From Planctomycetia bacterium (lineage in GTDB: Bacteria > Planctomycetota > Planctomycetia > Pirellulales > JACPPG01), in NCBI GenBank assembly GCA_016191115.1, contig JACPPG010000015.1, forward strand, positions 1 through 64,000: 64,000 nucleotides of DNA, written 5' to 3'. Below the pieces are notes generated by a model. The model was not told the origin of the DNA. It did not search any database and worked only from the letters and a program-made list of their open reading frames with translations. A program made the translations under genes and the position numbers. The stretch's first letter is position 1, and the number at the start of each line of letters is the position of its first letter. This document shows positions 39,941 through 49,581 of this stretch, in pieces.

Positions 39941-40719
39941 GCCGCATCCTCGTCGGGACTGGCCGAGACGGGCGCGGCCGCGGCCGCTTCGTCCGGCGAG
40001 GCTGTGATCTCGAGGAACAACTGCTCGAGCGACATTTTCCCGAGCGACCGGGAGCGGCGACGCAGCTCGTCGATCGTGCCCACGCAGCGCAACCGTCCGC
40101 GGTCGACGATGCCGACCCGGTCGGCGATCTCTTCGGCCACCGACAACGAGTGCGTGGACATGAAGACCGTGGTCCCCATCGCCGCCCGTTCGCGCAACAG
40201 ATCCTTCATCATGCGGACGGTGCGCGGGTCGAGCCCCACAGTCGGCTCGTCAAGCACCAGCACGTCCGGATCGTGCAACAGCGCCGCCGCCAGCGCCACC
40301 CGTTGCTTCATCCCGTGAGAGTAGCTCTCACACAAGTCGTCGACGAAGTCGGCCAGCTCGAAGCGGGCGATCTCCCGGGCGATCCGTTCGTCGGCGACGT
40401 GGGTCGGCAAGCCGTACATGCCCGCAATAAACTGCAGGAACTCTCGACCGGTGAGCTTGTCGTACAAATACGGCTCGTCGGGAATGTATCCCACCACGCT
40501 GTTGGCCTGGCGCGTTTCGCTCTCGACGTCAAAACCACACACCCGCACCCGGCCGCTGCTGGGGCGCAGCAGGCCGACGAGCACTTTGATCGATGTCGTC
40601 TTCCCGGCACCGTTGGGGCCGAGAAATGCGAACAGCTCGCCGCTGGGGACGACCAGGTCCAGGTCGGCCACCGCGACCTTCCGCCCATAGCTTCGGCTGA
40701 CGTGGCAAAACTCGATCAT
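39937..40719 (-). CDS. ABC exporter ATPase
   Basis: About 260 residues. Walker [10 protein letters not shown] (about 35), signature YSHGMKQRVALAAAL, Walker B VLVLDEPTVGLD, and H-loop STHSL. An Ala/Asp-rich tail follows. Start (ATGA) overlaps the preceding stop; its own stop overlaps the permease start, so the three genes are tightly coupled. Confidence 0.92.
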   Translation of the reverse strand: MIEFCHVSRSYGRKVAVADLDLVVPSGELFAFLGPNGAGKTTSIKVLVGLLRPSSGRVRVCGFDVESETRQANSVVGYIPDEPYLYDKLTGREFLQFIAGMYGLPTHVADERIAREIARFELADFVDDLCESYSHGMKQRVALAAALLHDPDVLVLDEPTVGLDPRTVRMMKDLLRERAAMGTTVFMSTHSLSVAEEIADRVGIVDRGRLRCVGTIDELRRRSRSLGKMSLEQLFLEITASPDEAAAAAPVSASPDEDAA

Positions 40720-41738
40720 TCTCGATCCTCGTCGGCCGCGGCTTCCGCTCCGTCACGATCGTCCCGTCCGTTCGATGGTATCAAACGCAACTCCGCCTCG
40801 GCGCTCGGCAACAGCTCGGGATCGATCCTCCGCTCGGGGTCCAGGCGGACGAATAGCAGCCGTGACGAGGCAAGCCACAGCTCTTGCTTGACCACTTGCC
40901 CTTTGGGATCGACCCACACCTGCGCCCGGGCGGATTGATTGCTGCTCAACCCCAGGCCCGGGTCGCCGCGATAGACGACCAGCAAGGCGGGCACGATCCG
41001 ATCCTGCCAGACGATCGGGTCCTTTCGTTCGACCGTCGCGTGCAACACCTCCAAGGGGGCGTTCGGGGGAAGGAATGGACTGTAGATCGGCACCGTCCAC
41101 GTCTGCCCCACCCGCAACCCGGGCAACCGCGTCGGCGGTGACAAGGCGTCCGCCATCAGCGCATCGGCCGGCAGATCGAGGTGCGTCTGGAAGACGAAAT
41201 CGCCGGATTGCACCAGGACGTGCAACGTATCGCGATCGACTCGGCCCTTCATCGAGATCCCCAGGTGCATGCCCGACAGGACCGAACGGTGAAGAACGTC
41301 GTTCTTCGGTGGCCCCAATTCCGTGACGGAGCTGAAACCGATGGGGCGACCGAGCGGCTCGACCTCGATCGCTCCGTCCGCGACGATGCTGATGATCGTC
41401 TGGGAGTTGCGATGGCGATCGTCCAACAGTTTGACGAACGCCGAGATCCACACCGGCGTCAGCTCCGATAGCGGCAGTTCGTCCAGGACGACTCTGCTGC
41501 GGATTTCGCCCATGCCGTCCGGCTTGCGAAACGTGCGACTGGCGGCGGTGCCCAGCCGGCGGCCGTTTAAGAAGATTTCCCATGCCACCGGTTCGCTCTC
41601 GGCATCCGATTCGAGGATCGTGCGGTAGCTGGGAGGCTCTCCGATGAGCATCGGAGGCAGAATCTTCTGCTTCACCAGCCAGCCCATCGTGGCTAGCCAG
41701 AAGAAAAGCACGGCGACGGTGTACCAGCGGCTGAACAC
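40716..41738 (-). CDS. Membrane-anchored protein of unknown function, ABC operon
   Basis: About 340 residues. One N-terminal TM helix (WYTVAVLFFWLATMGWLV), then an all-beta-looking extracytoplasmic domain without recognisable motifs. I do not recognise the family. It is the first gene of a three-gene operon with an ABC ATPase and permease, each pair overlapping by 4 bp, so it may be a periplasmic accessory of that exporter. Confidence 0.75.
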   Translation of the reverse strand: MFSRWYTVAVLFFWLATMGWLVKQKILPPMLIGEPPSYRTILESDAESEPVAWEIFLNGRRLGTAASRTFRKPDGMGEIRSRVVLDELPLSELTPVWISAFVKLLDDRHRNSQTIISIVADGAIEVEPLGRPIGFSSVTELGPPKNDVLHRSVLSGMHLGISMKGRVDRDTLHVLVQSGDFVFQTHLDLPADALMADALSPPTRLPGLRVGQTWTVPIYSPFLPPNAPLEVLHATVERKDPIVWQDRIVPALLVVYRGDPGLGLSSNQSARAQVWVDPKGQVVKQELWLASSRLLFVRLDPERRIDPELLPSAEAELRLIPSNGRDDRDGAEAAADEDRE

Positions 41739-42077
41739 CGATTCACGCGTCCTCTAAATGCTAGCGGCCAGAATCCCCAGCACCCCGGCCTACAACCTAA
41801 GGATCATTGTAGCAGAGCGGACGACACCGCGGCTCATTTCGCCACAACGCCAGCCCCGACGGGCCAAGCCGGTAAGCAGGCGAACGCCCCCTCACAAAGG
41901 TCCTACGGCCTAGTGTCCGGCCCGCCAACCGGCATTGCCAAAAATAGACCTCGACCGGATGATACCGCCCCTTTCCGTCCACGACGGGGCGGGCATCGCG
42001 GAGGGTGCTCTGCACGCCAACCGACGGGCGGCCTTGCCGGGCTGCATGCTCTCCCTTCCCAAGCGCGAGGTAACCCA
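41739..42077. other. Divergent intergenic region
   Basis: A 339-bp gap between two divergently transcribed genes. No gene and no element A. A short trace of the family D word (AGGGTGCTCTGC) sits near 42001. Confidence 0.4.
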
Positions 42078-42737
42078 ATGGTCGACGGCCGATCGCTCGT
42101 CACAAGCCTCTCCTTGCTTGCATGCCTGGGCCTCATGGTCGGCTGCACCAGGTCCGACCCGGCCGCGCCAAGTGGCACGAGCGCCGGGGGCACGGCCGCC
42201 GCGGCCGTTGGCGGCGCGCTGCGCACCGAGCCCGCGCCGGTCGTCGTACTGCACACGTCGCTAGGGCCGATCAAACTACGGCTCAACACGGCCAAGGCGC
42301 CAGCGACCGTCGATAACTTTTTGGCCCAGGTCGACGGCGGGTTTTACGACCAGACGATCTTCCATCAGGTTCAGCCGGGCTACGTCGTGCTGGGGGGTGG
42401 ATATCGCGCCGATTTGAGCGAGAAGAGGAGCCGCTACAGCATCGCGAACGAGGCCGCCAATGGCCTTAAGAATCTCCGCGCCACGATCGCTATGACGCGG
42501 CCGCTCGACGGGGTGGATAGCGCCACCGGGCCCTTCTTCATTAACCTGGGTGACAACCCGCAGCTCGATCATCGAGGAGCGACCGCCGACGACTACGGCT
42601 ATTGCGTCTTCGGCGACGTGATCGAGGGCATGGACGTGGTGGAGCGGATTGCCCAGGTTCCCGCGCGCGCCAGTGGCGACTTTCCGAGCCTGCCGGTGGA
42701 GACGGTGCTCATTGAGTCGGCCACCCGCGCACGCTGA
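42078..42737 (+). CDS. Lipoprotein cyclophilin-type peptidyl-prolyl isomerase
   Basis: About 219 residues. Start at 42078 follows CGAGGTAA. Lipobox LGLMVGC places a lipid-anchored Cys at about residue 21. After a Gly/Ala linker the cyclophilin domain shows KAPATVDNFLAQVDGGFYDQTIFHQVQPGYVVLGGG, ATIAMTRPLDGVDSATGPFFINLGDN and YCVFGDVIEGMDVVERI. The usual catalytic Arg (FHRV) is FHQV here, so isomerase activity may be reduced. Assists protein folding outside the cytoplasmic membrane. Its last 29 bp overlap the convergent gene. Confidence 0.9.
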   Translation: MVDGRSLVTSLSLLACLGLMVGCTRSDPAAPSGTSAGGTAAAAVGGALRTEPAPVVVLHTSLGPIKLRLNTAKAPATVDNFLAQVDGGFYDQTIFHQVQPGYVVLGGGYRADLSEKRSRYSIANEAANGLKNLRATIAMTRPLDGVDSATGPFFINLGDNPQLDHRGATADDYGYCVFGDVIEGMDVVERIAQVPARASGDFPSLPVETVLIESATRAR

Positions 42738-43380
42738 GAGGCGCGGCCGGATTGTTCGCGTTGGCGTTCTGCATGGCCCTCACCGTCTGCTTGTACACGT
42801 CTTCAAGCTCGGAGAGCAGATCGGAGAGCATGTAGATGCGGCCGGTGGGTTTGTTGAAATCCCGGCCGGTCGGCGTGTCGGACAGCATCTGGCCCATGTT
42901 GTGGCCCCAAGGCGTGGTGGCCATGTAGTCGAGCATCTTGTAGCCGTCGGGTCCCTTGATGAGCCGCGCCACGGCCGAGCGGCCGGTCGGCATGCGCGCC
43001 AGCCGATCGAGCCGATCGTAGGCGTTGGGATAGCGGGCGATTTGCGCCGCGAACTTGCGGCCATCGCTGGTGCGCATTTGGCGGACCAGGAAATTGTTGT
43101 CGTCGAGCATCCGATCCAATAGCTCGTCTTGTTGCTCGCGGCGCACCGTCCAGCCGATGTGCCGCAACTGCTCGAACAGCGTTTGCACTTGCGAGCGGGA
43201 GATGATGTCGCCGTCGCGGTAGTTGTAGCGGCTGCGGAACAGCTCTTCGGCCGTGCTACTGACGCGATCGAAGCTAGGCAGCTTCCATTTCTTGGTGGTG
43301 GTAGCGTTCCCCGGTCCGAGCAAGGCCGCGGCGACGAGGGCCGCGAGCAGTCGGGATGCCACGTATGATTGCGTTATCAA
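42709..43380 (-). CDS. Secreted protein of unknown function
   Basis: About 223 residues. A probable signal peptide (about 1-26) precedes a largely helical, Arg/Asp-rich domain (SSTAEELFRSRYNYRDGD; RMLDDNNFLVRQMRTSDGRKFAAQI). Family not recognised; I have seen similar planctomycete secreted proteins but cannot name one. The 3' end overlaps the cyclophilin gene on the other strand by 29 bp. Confidence 0.7.
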   Translation of the reverse strand: MITQSYVASRLLAALVAAALLGPGNATTTKKWKLPSFDRVSSTAEELFRSRYNYRDGDIISRSQVQTLFEQLRHIGWTVRREQQDELLDRMLDDNNFLVRQMRTSDGRKFAAQIARYPNAYDRLDRLARMPTGRSAVARLIKGPDGYKMLDYMATTPWGHNMGQMLSDTPTGRDFNKPTGRIYMLSDLLSELEDVYKQTVRAMQNANANNPAAPLSVRGWPTQ

Positions 43381-43587
43381 TGGTCACTCCGCGATGAAGA
43401 GTTCGGTTAGGCGCCGTAGGACGCCAGCGTCCCTGCCTGTGGAAAACATAGCCCGCCCCTGGCCGTCCGCCCCCGATTAACCGCTAGGCTCCGACCCATC
43501 CTGTTTCCCTCGCCCGGCCGGTCGTGCTAGATTCGCGGGCACAGGTGGGTTCGGCCCGATGTCTCTCAACCCCTCTCGGGGCACGCC

Positions 43588-43890
43588 ATGGGCGTCCTGG
43601 TTTACGCAGTCGATCATCCGGCACTGCCGCCCTTCTCGATGTCGGACCGATTCCGCCACGAGGTTGCGTATTTCATGCACATTCCTGGCGATACGGGGCA
43701 TCCCAAGCTTCCCGACGGCGAGTATTGGATCGACCCGGCGCAAGCACGTTCGTGGTACGAGGACGGTTGCATCGCGCTGGTTTCGCCGCTGGATAGCCAA
43801 AACAAGACCGAGGTCGAGCTGTCCGAGGAACAAGAGAACTGGCTGGCTTGGATGCTCGCCCACGAAGTCGCACACATCCGCCTGGCGTGA
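43588..43890 (+). CDS. Small conserved-looking protein, function unknown
   Basis: About 100 residues starting MGVLVYAVDHPALPPFSM. The pattern GEYWIDPAQARSWYEDG and SPLDSQNKTEVELSEEQENWLAWML suggests a compact cytoplasmic domain. The last residues are HEVAHIRLA; the HExxH at the extreme C-terminus is probably chance, because no third ligand can follow. No ribosome site is clear. Confidence 0.6.
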   Translation: MGVLVYAVDHPALPPFSMSDRFRHEVAYFMHIPGDTGHPKLPDGEYWIDPAQARSWYEDGCIALVSPLDSQNKTEVELSEEQENWLAWMLAHEVAHIRLA

Positions 43891-44123
43891 GGTGTCGACT
43901 GTATTCCGAAATTTTTACGCGAGATTCCACGCGAACCCCGCTGCTTTCCCGAAGGTCCTATCAACTGTCATTTTTCCGAACGCCAATCGGTATCCGCTCC
44001 AGCCCTACCCCCCCTGTGTGGCGGAATTGTAAGGCGATTTTGTTGTTGAATCCCTAACGCCGTCGGATACGATAACGGGGTCCTAGCCTTTGGGCGGGGC
44101 GAACGGTAGAAGGAGATACCGAT

Positions 44124-44345
44124 ATGGCGAAGTCAACGTACTTCGTGCAGGAGTGCCCGACGTGCGGTCGATCGTTGCACGTGCGCGTCGAGTACCTGGG
44201 CCGGTTGCTCGTGTGCCAGCACTGCGGAGGCAACTTGCTGGCCAGTGATTCCGAGGGTGCGCCGACTGCCGTGCCCGGTCTTATGCGGCGGGCCGACGAA
44301 CTGCTCGAGTCAGTGTCGCGTCGTCGTACTCCAGAATGTCGCTAG
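44124..44345 (+). CDS. Small zinc-ribbon protein
   Basis: About 73 residues. A near-consensus GAAGGAGATACC lies directly upstream. Two knuckles CPTCG and CQHCG, 20 residues apart, form a zinc ribbon, followed by a charged tail. Likely a small nucleic-acid or protein-binding module; no partner is evident. Ends in a strong terminator. Confidence 0.8.
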   Translation: MAKSTYFVQECPTCGRSLHVRVEYLGRLLVCQHCGGNLLASDSEGAPTAVPGLMRRADELLESVSRRRTPECR

Positions 44346-44375
44346 GCGCGCTGGATTCCTCACGCGCCCTTTTTT
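44345..44375 (+). terminator. Rho-independent terminator
   Basis: Stem GGCGCG (44345-44350) with CGCGCC (44363-44368), a 12-nt loop and a run of T. It overlaps the stop codon of the zinc-ribbon gene and abuts the convergent stop at 44374. Confidence 0.85.
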
Positions 44376-46611
44376 ACTTCAGCACCTGCCACAGGCTGCC
44401 GTAGTCGTCGGTCCATAGGATCGGCTTCACATCGCGCCCAAAATGCCGCGCGGCGCCCCGGCTTGATCCATCGCTAGCGAAGGCCGCTTGCACTTGCTCG
44501 TCCTTCAGGAACTCCTCATTGCTGGTGATGATCGCCCAGCTCGACGGGTAATATCCGCGCCCCGCCCTGCGGCGTTTCGGATCGTCTCCGCTGGCATCGA
44601 CGTAAAAGGCCTGTTTGCCAAACTCCTTGGCTAGTCCCAGCACGAGCGGCTGCAGGTCCACGTTGCGATTCGAGATGTTCACGAGCAGGATGCCCCCCGG
44701 CTTCAGGTGCTTGAGGTACATCGCGACGCACTCCTTGGTGACCAGGTGCATCGGGATGGCGTCGCTGCTGAAGGCATCCATCACCAGGATGTCGAATTGC
44801 TGCGACTGGCCCATGGCCAGCTCGTTTTCGAGCACCAGCCGGGCGTCCCCTTCGGCGATTTCGACCGTGGCCGGCGTGTCGCTGAGGTACGTGAAATGCC
44901 TTTGGGCCATCTCCACGACGACCGGGTTGATCTCATAGAAGCGAACCGTGTCCCCCTCCCGGCCGAACGCGGCGACGGTGCCGGCCCCCAGGCCGATCAC
45001 GCCGATCTTGATCCCTTCCTGCTCGCTGCTTGTCGTCGGATGGCGCGGGTACCGCCCGATCGCCAGCGCGATCCCCGAGTCGGGCGAGTAGTAGCTCACC
45101 GGGATGCGGCGGCGCTCCGCATCCAAAAACTGCGTGCCGTGCGTGATGATGCCGTGAGCCAGCTTGCGCACAGGCTCCATCCGCGGGTGGTCCTTGTCGC
45201 CCACGTTCATTTCCTCGTCGTAGACGCGCAACAGCCCGTAGAAGTTGCGCGACACGGCGACGAGGTTATTCTTGAAATAAGTCCTGGCGTGGATGCCCAG
45301 GGCCGTGGCCAGTCCTGCCACCACCAACGTCAAGGCGGCGGCCAAGCCGGTGACCCGCCCGCGATCGATAAAGTGATGCCGCGTGGCCGGATCGCGCACG
45401 AGCGCCGCGATCACCAGGATGCACGAGCCCAACAGCGCCAAGTGATATTCCCAGTACCCGTTGAAGATTCGCGGCGCCACCAGCGCCACGAATACGCCGC
45501 CGAGCGCCCCGCCGATGCTGATCAGCAAGTAAAAGAGCGTCAAATGCCTGGCATGCGGCTTCGAGCGGACCAGCTCGCCATGGCAGGCCATGGCGCAGGC
45601 GAACAGCGTCAAGGCGTAGATGAATACCTGCGAAAAGATGGGCGCATCGATGCCGATGTACTGCGTCGCCTCGCTAATGTCCACGCCGACGAACAGAATC
45701 ACCGTCGCCAAGACCGCCGAAACGGCGAGCAAGCTGAGAAACACCGACCGGACGTACCAGCGTGGGCTGTCGAAACAGATGATGAATGAAAGCAAGTAGA
45801 GCGTCAGCGGCAGGATCCACAAAAACGGGACCACGGCCACCTCTTGGCACATTTGATTGGTCGTCGCCAGAAGCATGGCCGACGCACAGGTGGCCAGGCC
45901 CAGCCACAGCGCCATCGTGCCCGGACCGGGGCGCGGGTCGTCATGGGGCGCGGTGACGTCGGCGGTGGCGGCCGGTGTGGGCGACGGCGTTCCCGAGGGC
46001 AGCCCCCCGTCGGCCGTCGCCGCGTCGCGCTTGCCCATCAGCAGCAACTGCACCGCGCACAGCGCGCAGGCAAGGCCGAAAAGACCGTACGCCCACGACC
46101 AGCTTCCTGTCTGCTCTCCCAGCTTCAGCCGCGGTTCGACGACGAATGGATAGCTCAAGAGGGCCAGGAGCGAGCCCACGTTCGATAGCGCGTACAGCCG
46201 ATAAGGACTTCGCTCGTGCGTGTGGGCAAACCACGACTGCAACAAGGGGCCCGTCGTCGACAGAATGAAATACGGCGCGCCGACGGTGAACGTCAGTAGC
46301 GCCAGGATCTGCCACGTGGGCGATCCTTCGACGCGGGCGCGATACGCCGGGTCGGTCGCGATCGGCAGGAACCATAGCGACGCCGCCAGCACCGCCAGGT
46401 GCACGACGGCTTGGGCCCGCGGCTTCAGCCACGCCGTCAACCCATGCGCGTACAGGTATCCGCCCAGCAGCAACACCTGAAAGAACAAAAGACAGGTCGT
46501 CCACACGGCCGGCGTGCCGCCGAACCAGGGCAGGATCTGCTTGCCCAGCATCGGCTGCACCAGGAAGAGCAAAAAGGCGCTCCAAAAGATCGTTATCGCG
46601 TACCAGATCAT
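44374..46611 (-). CDS. Membrane protein fused to spermidine-synthase-like domain
   Basis: About 745 residues. Residues 1-450 hold about 12 hydrophobic helices (WYAITIFWSAFLLFLVQPMLGKQILPWFGG at the start). The C-terminal 250 residues are a Rossmann methyltransferase-type spermidine-synthase fold: IKIGVIGLGAGTVAAFG, FYEINPVVVEMAQ, and LVMDAFSSDAIPMHLVTKE. Such fused MFS-like/spermidine-synthase proteins are widespread and their substrate is not settled. AAAGG precedes the ATG at 46611. Confidence 0.88.
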   Translation of the reverse strand: MIWYAITIFWSAFLLFLVQPMLGKQILPWFGGTPAVWTTCLLFFQVLLLGGYLYAHGLTAWLKPRAQAVVHLAVLAASLWFLPIATDPAYRARVEGSPTWQILALLTFTVGAPYFILSTTGPLLQSWFAHTHERSPYRLYALSNVGSLLALLSYPFVVEPRLKLGEQTGSWSWAYGLFGLACALCAVQLLLMGKRDAATADGGLPSGTPSPTPAATADVTAPHDDPRPGPGTMALWLGLATCASAMLLATTNQMCQEVAVVPFLWILPLTLYLLSFIICFDSPRWYVRSVFLSLLAVSAVLATVILFVGVDISEATQYIGIDAPIFSQVFIYALTLFACAMACHGELVRSKPHARHLTLFYLLISIGGALGGVFVALVAPRIFNGYWEYHLALLGSCILVIAALVRDPATRHHFIDRGRVTGLAAALTLVVAGLATALGIHARTYFKNNLVAVSRNFYGLLRVYDEEMNVGDKDHPRMEPVRKLAHGIITHGTQFLDAERRRIPVSYYSPDSGIALAIGRYPRHPTTSSEQEGIKIGVIGLGAGTVAAFGREGDTVRFYEINPVVVEMAQRHFTYLSDTPATVEIAEGDARLVLENELAMGQSQQFDILVMDAFSSDAIPMHLVTKECVAMYLKHLKPGGILLVNISNRNVDLQPLVLGLAKEFGKQAFYVDASGDDPKRRRAGRGYYPSSWAIITSNEEFLKDEQVQAAFASDGSSRGAARHFGRDVKPILWTDDYGSLWQVLK

Positions 46612-46748
46612 ATTGGTAGCCTTTCAAGCCGCGGAAGGTGCTGCTTCGTCCAGCAGCGCGAGGCGGGAAAACGGCCCGCGACAGGTTGCCGCAGGCTCGC
46701 TGAATTATAGCCGACAGTTGCCCGCGCCCGAACCAATCCGCTGCGCCG

Positions 46749-48044
46749 CTACAAATGGCTCGATCGCGTCAATCGCGCCAGATCGGCGAAGAATTCGGGG
46801 TACGTCTTGGCGGTGCAACCCGGATCGCGAATCACGACCTCCGGCACGCGCAAGCCCACCAGGGCCAGGCTCATCGCCATGCGATGATCGTCGTACGTGT
46901 CGATCGCCGCGCCGCGAAGCGGGCCTGGCGCGATCACCAGCCCATCGTCGTGCTCGACGACGCCAGCGCCCAACTTGCGCAATTCCGTGGCCAATGCGGC
47001 GATGCGGTCCGTTTCTTTGTGGCGGATGTGGGCCACGCCGGTGATCGTTGTCGGCCCTTCCGCGAAAAGCGCCACGGCCGCGAGCGTCTGCACGGTGTCG
47101 CTGATCGCGTTCATGTCCGCCTCGACGCCCACGAGCCGGTCCCCTGAGCGCACCGTGATCTGGTCCGCGCCGCGTTCGACTCGACAGCCCATCCGTTCAA
47201 GCACGTCGACGAACGCTGTGTCCCCTTGCAGACTCGTGCGCGATAGCCCCTCGACGGTCACGCGGCCACCGGCGATTGCCGCCGCCCCCCAAAAGTAGCT
47301 GGCTGCCGAGGCGTCGGGCTCGATCACATAGCTGGTGCCGCGATAGTGGGCGAGCGGGACTGCGATGCGGCGCAGGTCCGCACCATCGACGGCCACGCCA
47401 AACGCCGCCATCACGGCGAGCGTCATCCGCACGTAGGGCTGCGAAACGAGCTCGCCTTCAACCGCCAAGGAAACGGGCGACCGGGCGTACGGAGCGGCCA
47501 TCAAGAGTCCGCTCAAAAACTGGCTCGATACGTCGCCGCGAATCGTGGCGGCGCCGCCCTTGAGGCCTGACGCAACCATCCGCACCGGCGGGCAGTCGTT
47601 GTTCTGTTCGCTCGCCACGTCAACGCCCAACGAGCGCAGCGCAGCGATCAGGGAGCCGATCGGCCGCTCTCGCATCCGCGGCGTGCCGTCGAGCCGAAAC
47701 GTGCCGCTGGCCAGCGCAAGCATCGCGGTAAGAAAGCGGACTGTGGTGCCGCTATTGGCGACGTACAGGTCCGCCTGGGCTGCCGGGATACGGCCGCCGC
47801 AGCCTTCGATCGTCGCGGTGCAGGTCGCGGCGTCGATACCGACCGCGACGCCCAGCTTGCGCAGGGCATCGATCATCACCCGCGTGTCTTCGCTCGCGAG
47901 CAAGCCGGCAAGCGTCGAGCGGCCATCGGCCAGCGCCGCGCAGACGAGGGCCCGGTTCGTGATGCTCTTCGACCCCGGCGGCCGAATGGCCGTGTCGAGC
48001 GGGCCGCAGGGACGGATTTCAATCGTTTCTGGCAACTGTGGCAC
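46749..48044 (-). CDS. aroA: 3-phosphoshikimate 1-carboxyvinyltransferase
   Basis: About 431 residues when started at the GTG 48044 (VPQLPETIEIRPC), matching the normal length; an ATG at 48188 would add 48 non-homologous residues. Motifs: PPGSKSITNRALV, NSGTTVRFLTAML, DVSSQFLSGLLMAAP, VIEPDASAASYFWG, HKETDRIAAL. Catalyses the EPSP step of the shikimate pathway, which also feeds chorismate to MqnA. Confidence 0.94.
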   Translation of the reverse strand: MPQLPETIEIRPCGPLDTAIRPPGSKSITNRALVCAALADGRSTLAGLLASEDTRVMIDALRKLGVAVGIDAATCTATIEGCGGRIPAAQADLYVANSGTTVRFLTAMLALASGTFRLDGTPRMRERPIGSLIAALRSLGVDVASEQNNDCPPVRMVASGLKGGAATIRGDVSSQFLSGLLMAAPYARSPVSLAVEGELVSQPYVRMTLAVMAAFGVAVDGADLRRIAVPLAHYRGTSYVIEPDASAASYFWGAAAIAGGRVTVEGLSRTSLQGDTAFVDVLERMGCRVERGADQITVRSGDRLVGVEADMNAISDTVQTLAAVALFAEGPTTITGVAHIRHKETDRIAALATELRKLGAGVVEHDDGLVIAPGPLRGAAIDTYDDHRMAMSLALVGLRVPEVVIRDPGCTAKTYPEFFADLARLTRSSHL

Positions 48045-48275
48045 GGCGCAACTCAGTGGCGAGAATCGGCGCGAGTACAAACCGCGTTCGTCGCAATGGG
48101 TGCGGCTCCCTAAAGTATCGCACGTGAAGTCGTGGGCCAGAAGAAACGCCGATTGAGCTGGACTCGCTGACGATTCGGCTGGTTGCAAGGCCGGCTAAGC
48201 CCGAAGGTTGTTTGGCACCTATCGGCCGAGCGCCAGTGGCATATTCACTGCCCTCTTCCGGCTGCCCGCTGCCGG
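48045..48275. other. Spacer upstream of aroA
   Basis: A 231-bp codirectional gap. No gene. Presumably holds the aroA promoter; I could not define it. Confidence 0.3.
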
Positions 48276-49502
48276 CTACTTTTCGGCGATCTTCCACAGG
48301 TGTCCGTCGCTGCGGACGTAAACGGCGCCGTCGGCCACGGCCGGCGTGCCGAAGACGGGCTCGCCTAAGTCGCCTTGGGCGATGATCTCACCACTCTTGT
48401 CGCCCAATTGGACAATTTGCGCGTGTCCCTCCTGGCTGACGGCCAGCAGCCGATCGCCGGCGATCACGGGCGTGGCCCAGAAGGGTCCTTTCAAGCGCAG
48501 CTTCCACAGCACGTCGCCGGTCGTGGCGTCGCCGCACAGGAGCACGCCGGAGCCGTTGATCGCATAGACGCGTCCTTGGTGCACGATCGCACTGGCGCTC
48601 CCCGGGGCAAGTGCATTACTGGACCACAGCACCTCGGCCGCCTTGGCGTCCGGCTGGTGCCGTAGGGCCGTCAGCCCAGCGGCCGGAACAAACACGATGC
48701 CGCCATCAGCGACTGGCGAAGGGATCGAAGAGCACGCGACTTCGTACGTCCACACCTGCTCGCCGGTGCGGGCGTTGTTCGCCGTGATCCGACCGGGCGA
48801 CTGCAAAAGCACGGCGTCCTCGCCGCGCGTGCGGCCCGGCAGCACGGCTGGCGAAGTCCAGTTCATGTCGGCCTGCCGTGGAATCTTCCATCGCGTCTCG
48901 CCGGTGTTCGCGTACAGGCCGGCGGCGAACGAGTCTCCTTTGGTCTCGACCTGCACGACCACCGTGTCGCCCACAACGACCGGTGACGACGACATGCCCA
49001 CGTCGTTGGCCGCGGTCGGATAGTCATGTGTCAGCCCGCGGTACCACAGCAGGTTGCCATCCAGATCGAGGCATGCCAGGTCGTTCGAGGAAAAGAGGGC
49101 GAAAATGCGGCGGCCGTCGCTCGCGGGCGAAGGGGCAGCGACCGAGCTGGTCGGATGACAAAGCGTGCGGCCGGTGGCCCAGAACTGCCGCTCCCAGCGG
49201 AGCTTGCCGCTGGTCGCGTCGAAGCAAAGGACGTGCAGCCGGTCCTGACTGTATCCGCTGGCCGAGGTGACGATGACGTTGTCGCGCACGACGATGGGGC
49301 TGGCGACGGCCCGCCCCGGCACGGGCACCTTCCACGCCACGTTGTGTTCCGTGCCCGCTTCATCCTTCGCGATCGCGCTGGGTAGGTGCCCGTCGGCGGC
49401 GACTGACCGATTGTCCGACCCGCGGAAGTGCAGCCAATCAGCGGCCCGGATTGGCGACACGCACATCAGCAGCAGCGTGGTGCAGATCAGCGATCGTCGC
49501 AT
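48276..49502 (-). CDS. Secreted PQQ-type beta-propeller protein
   Basis: About 408 residues. The ATG at 49502 follows GAAGGA and a signal peptide (MRRSLICTTLLLMCVSPIRA); an upstream ATG lies across an intergenic hairpin repeat. The body has about seven PQQ-like blades (DATSGKLRWERQF; NTGETRWKIPR; ARTGEQVWTYE; ATTGDVLWKLR). Planctomycetes use many such propellers outside the cytoplasm, with unknown role; enzymatic PQQ residues cannot be confirmed here. Confidence 0.88.
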   Translation of the reverse strand: MRRSLICTTLLLMCVSPIRAADWLHFRGSDNRSVAADGHLPSAIAKDEAGTEHNVAWKVPVPGRAVASPIVVRDNVIVTSASGYSQDRLHVLCFDATSGKLRWERQFWATGRTLCHPTSSVAAPSPASDGRRIFALFSSNDLACLDLDGNLLWYRGLTHDYPTAANDVGMSSSPVVVGDTVVVQVETKGDSFAAGLYANTGETRWKIPRQADMNWTSPAVLPGRTRGEDAVLLQSPGRITANNARTGEQVWTYEVACSSIPSPVADGGIVFVPAAGLTALRHQPDAKAAEVLWSSNALAPGSASAIVHQGRVYAINGSGVLLCGDATTGDVLWKLRLKGPFWATPVIAGDRLLAVSQEGHAQIVQLGDKSGEIIAQGDLGEPVFGTPAVADGAVYVRSDGHLWKIAEK

Positions 49503-49532
49503 ACGGTCGTTTCCTTCGTGTGCAGCGTTACG

Positions 49533-49572
49533 CGCCTCTCCCCTTGTGGGAGAGGGGCGGGGGGTGAGGGGT
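49533..49572. repeat. CCTCTCCC hairpin (family E), copy 1
   Basis: CCTCTCCCCTTGTGGGAGAGG, a short hairpin with a GGGGTGAGGGG tail, lies between two minus-strand genes. The second copy at 59737 is the mirror form. Confidence 0.65.
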
Positions 49573-49581
49573 GCTGAGTGT

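Noticed and set aside
43850-43890. HEVAH at the C-terminus as a zinc metalloprotease site
   Set aside because: The motif is at the last residues of a 100-residue protein; no third ligand or fold follows.
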